Source: Cyathus striatus
Lineage: Eukaryota; Basidiomycota; Agaricomycetes; Agaricales; Nidulariaceae
Length of the DNA: 64,000 bases
Assembly: GCA_025738555.1 (NCBI GenBank)
Contig: JAOVFP010000004.1
Span: 620,001-684,000, forward strand
Reading direction: 5' to 3'
Position 1 is the stretch's first letter. Every line of letters starts with the position of its first letter. Below the pieces are notes generated by a model. The model saw nothing but the letters and a program-made list of their open reading frames with translations. It was not told the DNA's origin and ran no database searches. Positions 37,251-48,755 of the stretch are shown in pieces. Both the position numbers and the translations under genes were made by a program.

Positions 37251-37326
37251 TTGCCTTGCAAATGGCTAATCAAATTATTTAATTGTTCATGTCAACAGAT
37301 TACCACAATGAAGAATAATAGTATTC

Positions 37327-40306
37327 CTAACTACTATTATGCACTGCATTATATCCAGCGAGCTTTTGCATTTTGGTGCGGTTCCAGATACAAAGAAAAG
37401 TCTTCATGTACAATGTAGCACGGTATTGCCCCATGTAGCTGACTGACTTGCGGATACGCGCCATCACTGAGTTACCACACTTGGCAGCGCTCGAGTTGAG
37501 ACCTTTTAATCAGGGATCTGCAGTAACAGATTGTTTCAGAAAGCAGGCTGTTGAACATTTTTTATAACCTGCGGCATGGAAGTGGTCAATTAGAAACTTA
37601 GTCTTGGAAAAAAAAACCCCTTCTCGTGTCATACAGTAAGGACCCAGAGCACAAGCGAAGTCATAAATCACCCGCTTTGGTGGAACTCTCCATCATGTAT
37701 AGAGAGCCGAGAAAACATCATCACGGCCTTCACTGCTTGGCATAGAATGTGTACACCAGGCGGCCATGATTCCTCCAGTCAGGCGTTGGGGCGAGTACTG
37801 AGCATAGTACTTCGAACACTCAGCACCCCGGTCTTGTCCACCTTTATCTTGTGACCTATCGTGTTTCAACCCAGGATAGATTGGCCTATGTCGTATCTGC
37901 GGCATGCTGTAGCAACTACCTGTCTAATATTACGGGTCGCAAAGAAAGAAAATGATTAAGCGAAAACAGACACTTACCAATTTCCAGTCATCTTTAGAGT
38001 TTCCGAAACAGGACTAGATAGAGTAGACAGACTTTGCGCTATAAGCTTATCCAACGTCTCATGTGCACGGCTTTCTATCCAGATGCAAACATCAATTAGG
38101 TCTTCCGAATATGTGTTTTCTTTGGTATATTCATGTCGTAAAACCAGATAGATTGATGGAATGTTTACCAATCGAGAGAGGGCGTCGTCACTTTTCGTGT
38201 GATTGAAATTTCTAAGGGCGTCGTAGCCAAGCCTGTTCACCATCTGTACAATCGATTCTTCTGCTGCTATCTGTTGAAACAATAGTTAATATCTAAATAT
38301 TTACTGGGATAATGATATCCAAACCTCCGAAAACAAATAGACATAACTATCGTCTGGCCAAATGTCTCCCATGAATAAACGTGCCGCTAGACGTCCCAAT
38401 GCCGGATTGACGTCAGGTAGTTGCAAAAGCATACTTTCTTCGTCATCACCACGAATGAAAGAATTATTAAGATGTGTTTTTTTGGTCATGACGGTATGTA
38501 TTAGTTTCCGTAGCTTACGGTCCAGTATGAGCTGCTGCTTGCTGACATAAGACACTTTGTCTTTTCGTTCCGAATGTGGTGATATAGCTGTCAGTGGCTT
38601 AATGGAGGAATGGAGCTGCTTGCAGCTGAACGAGATGGAGACGCCATCAAAAATTACATTATCTGGAGCTGGACTGCAGATATGACACCGCATATCATTT
38701 TCTAAACATAAGAGATCGGCATATGTGAACCAAGCGGCACAGAAGATGAAATCATTGACGAAAGGGATCCCGGTTCCATTATCTGCGTAACCACGACTGA
38801 CTTCCAAAATGAAAGCCACGAAAGGAGTAGGAGAAATAGTGTAAGCCGATGTATAGCGCTCCAGAAGCTCATGTGTAAATAAGTAATGGTTATTGAGATT
38901 CAGGATTTCGATATCTCTGCAGTTGGGACTGATGAATCGGTCTGAGCAAAGACAGTTGTTACACTTCCGAAGTTGAATTTCGGTCACATGTGCACCGCTA
39001 ACCCCGTATACAGTACATGATTTGATCACCATTGGTCCTGAATTTTCAAGTCCAGAACTGCATATACACTGCATATGTTCACCTAATTCAATAAGAAGAG
39101 GTGGTGGAGGTAGTGGCCTTGGCTTTTTATGGTAGAGCTTGGTGTCTGTTTCCAAACACGCCCAGCTAGGAGGCATTATCGGTAGATACGATATCCCTTT
39201 GTCTGGATCAGAATCAGAGTGGAATTGTTGACCTTGTATGGAATGTGTCAGAAGGGAAACATGTATGAAATATTAGCTCACTTGAGTTCTCCAAGAGGTC
39301 GTAATTGAGTGCAATGTCATCTCATGCCTCAGGATCGCAGTGCAGGATTTGCTGGAGCTTGTGCCGCATTTTAATAATATGCGGGCACATTGACAGGTTA
39401 CATTTTCGGCATTCCCAGCTGCCACTACCATCGTCCAAGCCTTCATGTGATATAATAATTCGATCAAGGAGACCTGCTCCTGTATTCACTGAAAACAAAT
39501 GATACGATGTATTGGACTCTGGAAATATTTCGCGATGAAACAGTGTCACATCAGAAGGTACTTTATATGAACGAGTTAGTTATGGGATATGTGTTGAAGT
39601 TGCGAAAAAATACCATTGGGAATATCATTACTATTCGAGAACCTTTCCTTACCAAAGACATACAGAAATTTAGCATGTACACAAGGTGACTTTTTGGAAT
39701 TGCAGGTGCACACTGCAGTCATATCTCCATCCACTAGCCACCATTGCAGATGAAACCAACAATTCTAAATTTTGGTCATCAGTAATACCGTACACAGAAG
39801 ATAGATCTATGAACCACTTACTGGCATACTGTTATTCTTTGTGGAATCCCAACCTTGAACAAGAAACAACTCCTTGCTAACTCGTTCAAAACCAATCCCA
39901 CCGTAAAACACGCTGACATGGTATGAATAAAAGATGTCGTCAAGATCTACTTCACTGAAAGGCGCACTGCCGTCATTTAGGAAGGGAAAATTATTGAGAA
40001 TGTATTCTTCATGCGTCCCATCAGACCGCAATGGTAGACCATCATCATATTCCTGGAGCACATCTGAACCTCCGTGGATAATCTGAACTAATTCACTGGA
40101 TACTTCATCATTCCTCGACACAGACATAGGGTTGCGTGATCGATGTTGACCAGTATTAGAGCGTGGGTTCTTCACCAATCGCTGTTTTTTTTGAGGGGAT
40201 GAGACTGGCTCATAAGGCCCAGATGACGAAACTGACACAGACACTGAAGCTGACAAAAATGACGATAATGATAGTGTTGAGGATTTAATATCTATTCTTT
40301 TTGACA
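37327..40306 (-). pseudogene. KDZ-superfamily-like transposase with Cys-cluster domains, inactivated
   Basis: Likely transposase of the 17.5-kb element. From the start at 40306: Ser-rich N-terminus and basic stretch (SPQKKQRLVKNPRS), IYSYHVSVFYGGIGFERVS, KWFIDLSSVYGITDDQN, a zinc-type cluster WECRKCNLSMCPHI (~39400), then CKQC/CxxC clusters (IQLRKCNNCLCSDRFISPNC; MRCHICSPAPDNVIFDGVS) in a 291-residue exon (38301-39176). Next GGIMAAWCTHS, VIYDFACALGPYCMTREG, IDHFHAAGYKKCSTACFLK, and NSSAAKCGN with ARIRKSVSYM; stop at 37327. This order matches basidiomycete proteins in which Cys clusters precede a KDZ-like catalytic region. Damage: TGA at 37512-37510 (ADP-stop-LK), and Lys at 37482-37480 where the homologues I recall have Glu (SSAAEC). 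Superfamily call is from memory of motifs. Confidence 0.65.
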
Positions 40307-40590
40307 CTTGAAACTCGATTTACTAGGTATGAAGTGCGATCATTTCCCGTGTACAATCCGATCAGCGCATATTTGCATCTGTATACCTCTGATATTGGCA
40401 CTTAGTGTTGAAGTAAGAAGATACAGTGTTTGAATAAGAATAACTATTATTTTTGACATTTGAAACTTGATTTACCCTATAGGTATCAAGCGCGACCATT
40501 TCCTGTGTACAATCCGATCAGCGCATATTTGCATTTGTATGCCTCTGATATTGGCACTTAGTGTCGAAGTAAGAAACAGAAAACAGGTAC
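40297..40590. promoter_or_regulatory. Duplicated segment in the divergent promoter of the KDZ element
   Basis: A ~125-base sequence (TTTGACA(C/T)TTGAAAC..., GTGTACAATCCGATCAGCGC, CTCTGATATTGGCACTTAGTG) occurs at ~40297-40425 and again at ~40453-40580. It spans the start of the reverse-strand transposase and precedes the forward gene at 40700, so it sits in their shared promoter region. The duplication could carry binding sites for an element-encoded protein. Confidence 0.55.
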
Positions 40591-40699
40591 CATATCATCC
40601 TGCACAAATTGTGCCTTATACTTGCCTTGGTCTGTTTTTCTGCTGCCAAAAAATACCTCTCACCTTTACTCCGTCTGTTCACTTCTTATCCATTCCTCC

Positions 40700-42345
40700 A
40701 TGAAATCAAAGGGCCAGAAAGCAAATTCCAGCAGAAAGAAGTCGACCAGATCCCAGAAGGAAACCGTGACAAGACTCCCCAACAACAACAGCACACCACA
40801 AAGATGTACGAAATGTCCTAGCCGGCCACTTCACATCCAGTGCCCTCATATGAAAGCCGGACAACTTTATTTCACAGTGCGTCTTAGAGCTTTAGTATTT
40901 ACTCATTTCTTATGCTGTTAAAGTCCCAGGATATGGACATCACGCCCATTGTCGCTGAACCTGATGGAGATGAGAACGCATCTGTAAATCACTTTTTTGT
41001 TATTACTTTGCGTGATGTACTGATGTAATCTTAGAGCCCACCTGAACCTATTCCAACCACTCGCAGTCAGAGGCGATGTAATGTATGTACTGACAGGCCA
41101 CTTCGCAGCCAGTGCCCCCATACGAAGGCTGGACAGAATTATCTCATAGTGTGTCTTAGAGCTTTAGTATTTGCTCATATTTTTATGCAGTTAAAGTCCT
41201 TAGATTTGGATGCCTCTCCTGGTGTTGCTGAACCTAGCAGATATGAGAGTGTACCAACTGTAATTCGTGTTTTGTTTATTATCTTGCTTGACTTACTAAT
41301 ACTTATTAGAGTGCACATGCCCCCAATTCGCCTGCAGCTGATAAGAACGCGTTGCCACTCAGCTCCGATCCTGCCACTACTGATGAGTCTGTGGCCGTAC
41401 TAACTGTAAATCATGTTCCGGTTATTATTTTATGTGTGATGTACTGATATATCTCTTAGAGCCCACCCGGGCTTATTGACAATCGTTTTATTGACCCTGT
41501 TCTTCTTGCCATGGACCCTTCGGAGTCCTCACCAACTCATCTTGCCACAGATCCTGTTATTACTTCATGCGTGATGTACTGATATATCTCTTAGAACACA
41601 CATGAACTTATTGACAATAGTTTTATCGACCCTGTTCTTACTATGAACCCTTCAGAGTCATCATCAGCACTTCCAGTGGGTACAAATAAGAACAGCTACG
41701 ATCCAAGGTTGGTTAACTTCCTTGGGTGTCGAAAACCTGTAACCATGGAAGAGAAAGAGAAATGTTTTGGAACTGTGGAAGGTGTTCAGCGGGGTAGCTT
41801 GAACTACAGTGCGTAATAGATCGAATGTTTAACTTTGATATAGTGTTTCATACCACCTTCAGAGATAGTCCGGACAAAGAAATTGGAACCGGAGATACTG
41901 GACTGTGCTAGTGCAAGTCAGCGTTTCAACAGAGACATCGGGCCCATCATCGCTAAGGTACATAATTGTTTTATCAGTCATATGAACTTTCATTTAATAT
42001 CACGAATAGACGGAGAGGTTATCATTATCAACAGGGGCTTGGGTTCTCGTCCTCACCCATCACACCAGTGAGTCAAGTGGAGCCATTCACTTCATGTCAA
42101 AGACATTGCACGATGAAGCCAATAGCGAATGTGTTGACTTGGCAAACTTCTTCACGAAGCTAACATCAAAGCTGAAGCAAGCTAGGGTTGCAAACAGCCA
42201 TTCTTTGATGAAGGAGCTTGAAGCGCGGACGCGAGAGCTCGATGAGAAAAATAAGGAGCTCGAGAGAAAAGAAAAAGAAATCGAAGAGCAGAGGACACAG
42301 CTATTACAAATGACTGGGCTACTTGGTGGTGTGGTTGCAAATTAG
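40700..42345 (+). CDS. Element protein with duplicated Cys/His-motif exons and C-terminal coiled coil
   Basis: Start MKSKGQKANSSRKKSTRSQK, a basic N-terminus. Exon 1 ends in RCTKCPSRPLHIQCPHMKAG (C-x2-C-x8-C-x-H). A short acidic exon (MDITPIVAEPDGDENAS) follows, and then the pair is repeated: RCNVCTDRPLRSQCPHTKAG plus LDLDASPGVAEPSRYESVPT. Later two similar exons share ELIDNSFIDPVL / GLIDNRFIDPVL. The C-terminal part reads NKNSYDPRLVNFLGCRKPVT, ASQRFNRDIGPIIAK, TERLSLSTGAWVLVLTHHTS, DEANSECVDLANFFTKLTS, and a heptad coiled coil ELEARTRELDEKNKELERKE ending LLGGVVAN. All introns I joined are short GT-AG; one repeated exon near 41560 has no clean donor. Function unknown; a DNA-binding accessory protein is plausible. 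Confidence 0.65.
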
Positions 42346-42589
42346 ATAGTGCTGCTTACTAGTGTTTCATCAATTATAACGCTAATAAATTAGAGATCTC
42401 GTGAATCATGCCATTTGTGGATGACTATGCTAAGAAAAAGGAGTACACACCAAACATTATGAGGCACCCACCGATTTTGTACTGCTTGAGCTTGAAGTCG
42501 ATGTCAAGATTTACATGCAATGCGCAGAGATGAACACACAGAGAGATATATGAGTAACCTTGAAAAGATATCATGAAACGATTGAATAC

Positions 42590-43260
42590 AGATTATTAAT
42601 TCTAGAAAGCAAGATACTATAACGTTGAGTGCAATCAGTTTCCATCAAAATACATTATGCACCCTGCTCAAACACTCGTATTGCCATACCTTGCTCAGTA
42701 GTTACTGTATGAGCATGTACTCATTTTAATAGCTCCCCAGGCTACATGCCTACTGTACCATGAAATTTATAGATTATTAATTCCAGGAAGCCAGATACTA
42801 TGATGTTGAATGCAGTTGTGTTCCATCAAAATATATTATGCGCCCTACTCAAATACTCATATTGCCATACCTTGCTCAGTAGTAACTGTATGAACATGAA
42901 CTCGTTTTAATAGCTCTCTGGACTACATGCATACTGTACTGTGAAATATATAGATTATCAATTCCAGGAAGCCAGATACTATACTATCATGATCATCGGT
43001 ATGCAAAGTGTCATGGGTATGCAAACTCGCAATTTTCGACACATACCCTTCACATACTTACCTCAAAACTCTCGGGATTGAAAATGATATATCTCATCTG
43101 CTCAAATCTGCAAAATACAAGGCGAGTAACCTTGAAAAGATATCATGAAATGATTGAATACAGATTATTAATTCTAGAAAGCCAGATACTATAACGTTGA
43201 GTGCATTTAGGTTCCATCAAAATACATTATGTGCCCTGTTCAAATACTCGTATTCCTTGC
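42590..43260. repeat. ~180-bp tandem repeats
   Basis: Units starting AGATTATTAATTC(T/C)AG(A/G)AAGCCAGATACTAT occur near 42592, 42772, 42952 (truncated) and 43163. Units carry TTCCATCAAAATA(C/T)ATTATG and ATTGCCATACCTTGCTCAGTAG. A related block, GTAACCTTGAAAAGATATCATGAAA, precedes the first and the fourth copy. No coding potential. Confidence 0.8.
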
Positions 43261-43339
43261 TCAGTGAGGCGTGTAGGTGATTTTGATCAAATAACAGCAG
43301 TGCTATTTGATTGTTGGCAATCGAATTCACCCAGCCATT

Positions 43340-44690
43340 ATTTGATTGGGATCATAAACAATCATTGAAGTTCTAAATCAATATTACTATTGTATGAATG
43401 TATTAAGTGATCATAAACAATCATTGATGTATTCTAATCCAATATTAATATTGAATGGTGGGTAGGCAATCATAAACAATCATTGATCTTTACTAATTGA
43501 ATATTAGTATGAATGGAGAGGCAATCATAAACAATCATTGATTTTTTCTAATTGAATATTATTATTGTATGAATGGTAGTGTTGCCACGGCTCGGCTGAA
43601 AGCCGCTAGCCATTTAAGCCAAGCCGAAAATAAGCCGAGCCAAGCTGATTTCATGGCTTCAGGGCTCATTTGAGGGACGGCTAAGAATTTAGCGGCTCGC
43701 TGCAGCTAAAAGCCAGCTAAGCCAGCAGCTTATCTACCTATTTCTCACATTTTATATGTTGTGTGATTTTGTCAGCACATTTTGGTTGTTTGTAAGTATA
43801 TACAACTGTAAATGTTGGAAAATGTCATTATATCGAAATATGTTCAGTTATGTGTGTAAACTACTTCCAAACTTTCTACTTAACATTGACTTAACGCGTA
43901 ATGATGTGCAGCACGTGACAACGCCATGATCTAGTGTGACTTTAATTAAGTTCAGGTTCACAGCACTGCAACTGCTTAATCCTCCACCTCAAGCTTCGTC
44001 GTTTCCAAGTATTTTGAGCTACAATGTTATTAATGCCAAATATTCAGTTGTAGTAAATATTTAATTCTCTATTTGCATACATCTTTGCAGTGTATTTTAA
44101 GCAGAATACTTACATTTTCTATTATTATGACATTTGTTTAGAAACTAAAGAGAAATAGGTAACTTAGCCAACAGCTTAGCCGATTAGCTAGCCAAAGCCG
44201 ATGAAGCCAAGCCATAGCTGTTCATTTCGGCTTCAAGCCAAGATACAAAAAGCCATTAGCTGATAGAAGCCGAGCCGTAGCCAAGCCGAGCCGAGCCGTG
44301 GTAACACTAATGAATGGTGAGGTGATCATAAACAATCATTGATTTTTTCTAATTGAATATTATTATTGTATGAATAGTGAGGTGATCATAAACAATCATT
44401 GATCCTTACTAATTGAATATTAGTATGAATGAAGAGGCAATCATAAACAATCATTGATTTTTTTTAATTGAATATTATTACTGTATGAATGGTGAGGTGA
44501 TCATAAACAATCATTGATCCTTACTAATTGAATATTAGTATGAATGGAGAGGCAATCATAAACAATCATTGATTTTTTCTAATTGAATATTATTACTGTA
44601 TGAATGGTGAGGTGATCATAAACAATCATTGATTACTACTAATTGAATATTAGTATGAATGAAGGAGGCAATCATAAGCAATCATTGATT
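43340..44690. repeat. ~58-bp minisatellite, split by a hAT-type MITE
   Basis: Unit: GGCAATCATAAACAATCATTGAT, a short T-rich spacer, TAATTGAATATTAGTATGAATGG or the variant with ATTATTATTGTATGAATGG. The two variants tend to alternate. The array runs from ~43345 to 43568 and continues from ~44310 to 44690. The break is the 733-base insertion listed separately. Confidence 0.85.
43577..44309. mobile_element. hAT-type MITE, 733 bp, 8-bp target duplication
   Basis: Ends are inverted repeats: TAGTGTTGCCACGGCTCGGC at 43577 and the reverse complement of CCGAGCCGTGGTAACACTA at 44309. Both flanks are ATGAATGG (43569-43576 and 44310-44317), an exact 8-base duplication. Inside are many further AGCCGAGCC / GGCTTAGC-like subterminal motifs in both orientations around an AT-rich non-coding centre. 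The TAGTGTT start and 8-bp duplication fit non-autonomous hAT elements. Confidence 0.85.
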
Positions 44691-47600
44691 TTTTCTAACT
44701 AAATATTAGTACCTCATTCATTTAGATTATCGACTTCACTATTAGAAATGTCGGAAATGCACAATACATTTAGTTAGATGTAAATATTTCACAATATAAT
44801 TATTTGATATGATAGATCGTCATAATGCACTAATAATTGTGAAAATTACAAATGAAGATCCTGCGTCCTGCCGCCACATTAACCAGATGACAGGAATCTA
44901 GTCTCGTCGCGCTGGGTTCCTGTTCTGACCCATCTGTTATTTTCGGAATGCACAACACAAATATCCCACGCTTATCACTTCCGTTTGTGTATGGCACATC
45001 ACATCAATCATAAGATATGCAGTCTACATGCACCACTTCTACCACATTAATTTACATCCTCTAAATCGCTATTAGAAATGTAGAACACACATGATCCATT
45101 CAGTTAGATGTAGATATAACATAATATAATTATTCCATATTATACATCCTCATAATGCACTAATAAATGCAAAAAAATTACAAATGAAGATCTTGCCTGC
45201 TTCCGCTACATTCACCAGATGACAGGAATCTAGTCTCGTCATGCAGCGTTCATGTGCTGACTCATGTGTCATTTATGAAATGCGCAAAACAAATATCACA
45301 CTCTTATCTCATCTGTCGGCATATGGCATATCGCATCAATCATAGGATATCCAGTCTACATGCACCACTTCTTCCTCATTTATTTAGATCATCTATGTCA
45401 CTATTAGAAATGACTTTTACCTCATTCATTAGATCACAAACTTCGCTATTACATGTAGATATTTCGCAATATAATTATTCAATATGATAGATCCCCATAA
45501 TGCACTAATAAATGCAAAAAATTACAAACGAAGAACCTGCTTCCTTCCGCTACATTCACCAGATGACAGGAATCTAGTCTCGTCATGCTGGGTTCATGTG
45601 CTGACTCATCTGTCATTTCGGAACGCGCAACACAAATATCCCACGCTTATCACTTCTGTCGGCATATGGCACATCGCATCAATCATAGGATATCCAGTCT
45701 ACATGCACCACTTCTTCCTGATTCATTAAGATCATCCACGTCGCCGTCATAAATGTAGGAAACACAGGATCTATTCTGTTAGAAGTAGATATTTCACAAT
45801 GTAATTATTCTATGTTATAGATCCACATAATGCACCAATAAATGCGAAAAATTACAATGAAGAACCTGCCTGCTTCCACTACATTCACCAGATGAGAGGA
45901 ATCTAGTCTCGTCGCACTGGGCTCATGTGCTGACTCATGTGTTATTTTCAGATTGAGGAAAACAAATATATACCACGTGTATCAATTCTGTCAGCATATG
46001 GAACATCCCATCAATTAAGGTAAATCCAGTCTACATGCACCACTTCCACCTCATTAATTTACATCCTCTACATCGCTATTAGAAATGTAGAACACACACG
46101 ATCCATTCATTTAGATGTAGATATAACATAGTATAATTATTCCATATTATACATCCCCATAATGCACTAATAATTGCGAAAATTACAAATGAAGACCCTG
46201 CCTCCTGCCGCCACATTCACCAGATGGCAGGAATCTAGTCTCGTCGCGCTGTGTTCATGTGCTGACTCATCTGTTATTTTTTGAATGCGCAATACAAATA
46301 TCCCATGCTTATCACTTCTGTCCGTGTATGGAACATTCCATCATTCATAGGATATCCAGTCTACATGCACCACTTCCACCTCATTAATTTACATCCTCTA
46401 CATCACTATTAGAAATGTAGAACATGCACGATCCGTTCATTAGATGTAGATATAACATTGTATAATTTTTCGATATTATACATACTCATAATGCAACAAT
46501 AAATGTGAAAAATTACAAATGAAGAACTTGTCTCCTTCCACCACATTCACCAAATGACAGGAATCTAGTCTTGTCATGCTGCATTCATGTGCTGACTCTT
46601 GTGTCATTTTCAGAACACGGAAAACAAATATCCCACGCCTATCACTTCTGTCTGCCTATGGCACATCCCATCATTTAAGGTAAATCCAGTCTACATGCAC
46701 CACTTCTACCTCATTAATTTACATCCTCAACTTCACTATTAGAAATGTAGGAGTTGTACGATCCATTCAGATAGATGTAGATATTTCACAAAATACCTAT
46801 TTCATATGACAGATCCCCATAATGCACAAAAAAATGCAAAAATTAAAAATGAAACTCTTGCCTACTTCTGCCACATTCACCAGATGACAGGAATCCAGTC
46901 TCATCACACTGCATTCATGTGCCGACTCATGTGTCATTTTCAGAATGCAGAAAACAAATATCCCACGCCTATCACTTCTGTCCGCCTATGGCACATCCCA
47001 TCAATTAAAGTAAATCCAGTCTACATGCACCACTTCTTCCTCATTATATTACATCCTCTGCTTCGCTAATAGAAATGTAGAAAAAGCAGTCTATATATGT
47101 AGATGTAGATATTTCAGAACATACCTATTTCATATGATGGATCCCCATAATGCACGAATGAATGCAATAAATTAAACATGAAAATTTTGCCTGCTTCCGC
47201 TACATTCACCAGATGACAGGAATCTAGTCTCGTCGCGCTGGGTTCATGTGCTGACTCATCTGTCATTTTCGGAACGCGCAACGCAAATATCCCACGCTTA
47301 TCACTTCTGTCAGCATATGGCACATCGCATGAATCATAGGATATCCAGTCTACATGCATCACTTCTTCCTCATTCATTTAGATCATCTACTTCACTATTA
47401 GAAATGTAGGAAACTCATGATCCATTGAGTTAGATGTATATATTTTATAATATAATTATTTGATACAATAGATGCCCATAATGCACAAATAAATACAACA
47501 AATTAAACATGAAGATCTTGCCTGCTTCCGCTACATTCACCAGATGACAGGAATCTAGTCTCATCGCGCTGGGTTCATGTGCTGACTCATCTGTCATTTT

Positions 47601-48747
47601 CGGAACGCGCAACGCAAATATCCCATGCTTATCACTTCTGTCGGCATATGGCACATCGCATCAATCATAGGATATCCATTCTACATGCACCACTTCTTCC
47701 TGATTCATTAAGACCATCCACGTCGCTATTATAAATGTAGGAAACACAGGATCTATTCTGTTAGAAGTAGATATTTCACAATGTAATTATTCTATGTTAT
47801 AGATCCACATGATGCACTAATAAATGCGAAAAATTACAAATGAAGAACCTGCCTGCTTCCACTACATTCACCAGATGAGAGGAATCTAGTCTCGTCGTGC
47901 TGTGTTCATGTGCTGACTCATCTGTTATTTTCAGATTGAGGAAAACAAATATACCACGCATATCAATTCTGTCAGCATATGGAACATCCCATCAATTAAG
48001 GTAAATCCAGTCTACATGCACCACTTCCACCTCATTAATTTACATCCTCTACATCGCTATTAGAAATGTAGAACACACACGATCCGTTCATTTAGATGTA
48101 GATATAACATAGTATAATTATTCCATATTATACATCCCCATAATGCACTAATAATTGCGAAAATTACAAATGAAGACCCTGCCTCCTGCCGCCACATTCA
48201 CCAGATGGCAGGAATCTAGTCTCGTCGCGCTGCGTTCATGTGCTGACTCATCTGTTATTTTCGCGCGCAACCCAAATAACTCACGCTTATCACATCTGTC
48301 CGTATATGGGGCACCGCATCAATTATTCAAGTCCAGTTCTTATAGACTACATTTTACATTACAATTTATACATTCTATAGACATATTTTCAACTAAGTAT
48401 ACCAAAAAATAGTATTCTAGAATCTATACTAACTTGCTATATATATCTTGGGAGTCGAGGTGAACATAGGATGTGGTTTGTGCATGCCAAAATTGTAGTT
48501 TAGTAGAACCACATATTCTTATTTTTTTGAAAATGTAGCGTAGTATGGCCACTTTCCTAATACAGATATAGTCTTATATCGCTACAAGTGTTTTACTATT
48601 AAACATCACACTGACTAATATCTAGCTTACCGTGCGTTGAGGTATATGGGTATGTACCTGGTTGTTTACAGGTACATACCCATGTACCTGTCATTTGGTA
48701 TATTTTATGTACCACTCTGGAACGGCACATCACATACTACCTATCTG
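44690..48747 (-). repeat. Right inverted terminal region: ~11 subterminal ~330-bp repeats and palindromes
   Basis: Reverse complement of the left region. The marker CCAGTCTACATGCACCACTT recurs near 45018, 45350, 45690, 46027, 46360, 46688, 47015, 47347, 47680 and 48008, with a partial last unit near 48320. Each unit has TCATGTGCTGACTCA and ATGACAGGAATC. The outer ~400 bases match the left end, including CCAGTTCTTATAGACTACATT and the terminal palindromes near 48640-48691. Confidence 0.9.
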
Positions 48748-48755
48748 GAATTTGT

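Larger units (their letters stand above)
31195..48747. mobile_element. KDZ-type DNA transposon, 17.55 kb, inserted in the NRPS-like gene
   Basis: The element is bounded by the 8-base direct repeat GAATTTGT (31187-31194 and 48748-48755). Its termini are imperfect inverted repeats (GAGGCATGTAGCGGC... and the reverse complement of ...CACATACTACCTATCTG). Within the ends are a GTGGTTCCACAATGGTACAT-like block, palindromes, then about 4 kb of ~330-base repeats on each side in opposite orientation. The core (35.3-44.7 kb) encodes a KDZ-like transposase, a second reverse-strand gene and a zinc-motif/coiled-coil gene. Removing the element plus one copy of the duplication joins the reading frame KEIENL to YNDTEVE. 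An 8-bp duplication agrees with what I recall for Zisupton-type elements. Confidence 0.85.

Noticed and set aside
35601..40306. A TET/JBP-type dioxygenase cargo, as reported in some fungal KDZ elements
   Set aside because: I looked for the HxD...H and the associated Arg motif in the reverse-strand genes and did not find them.
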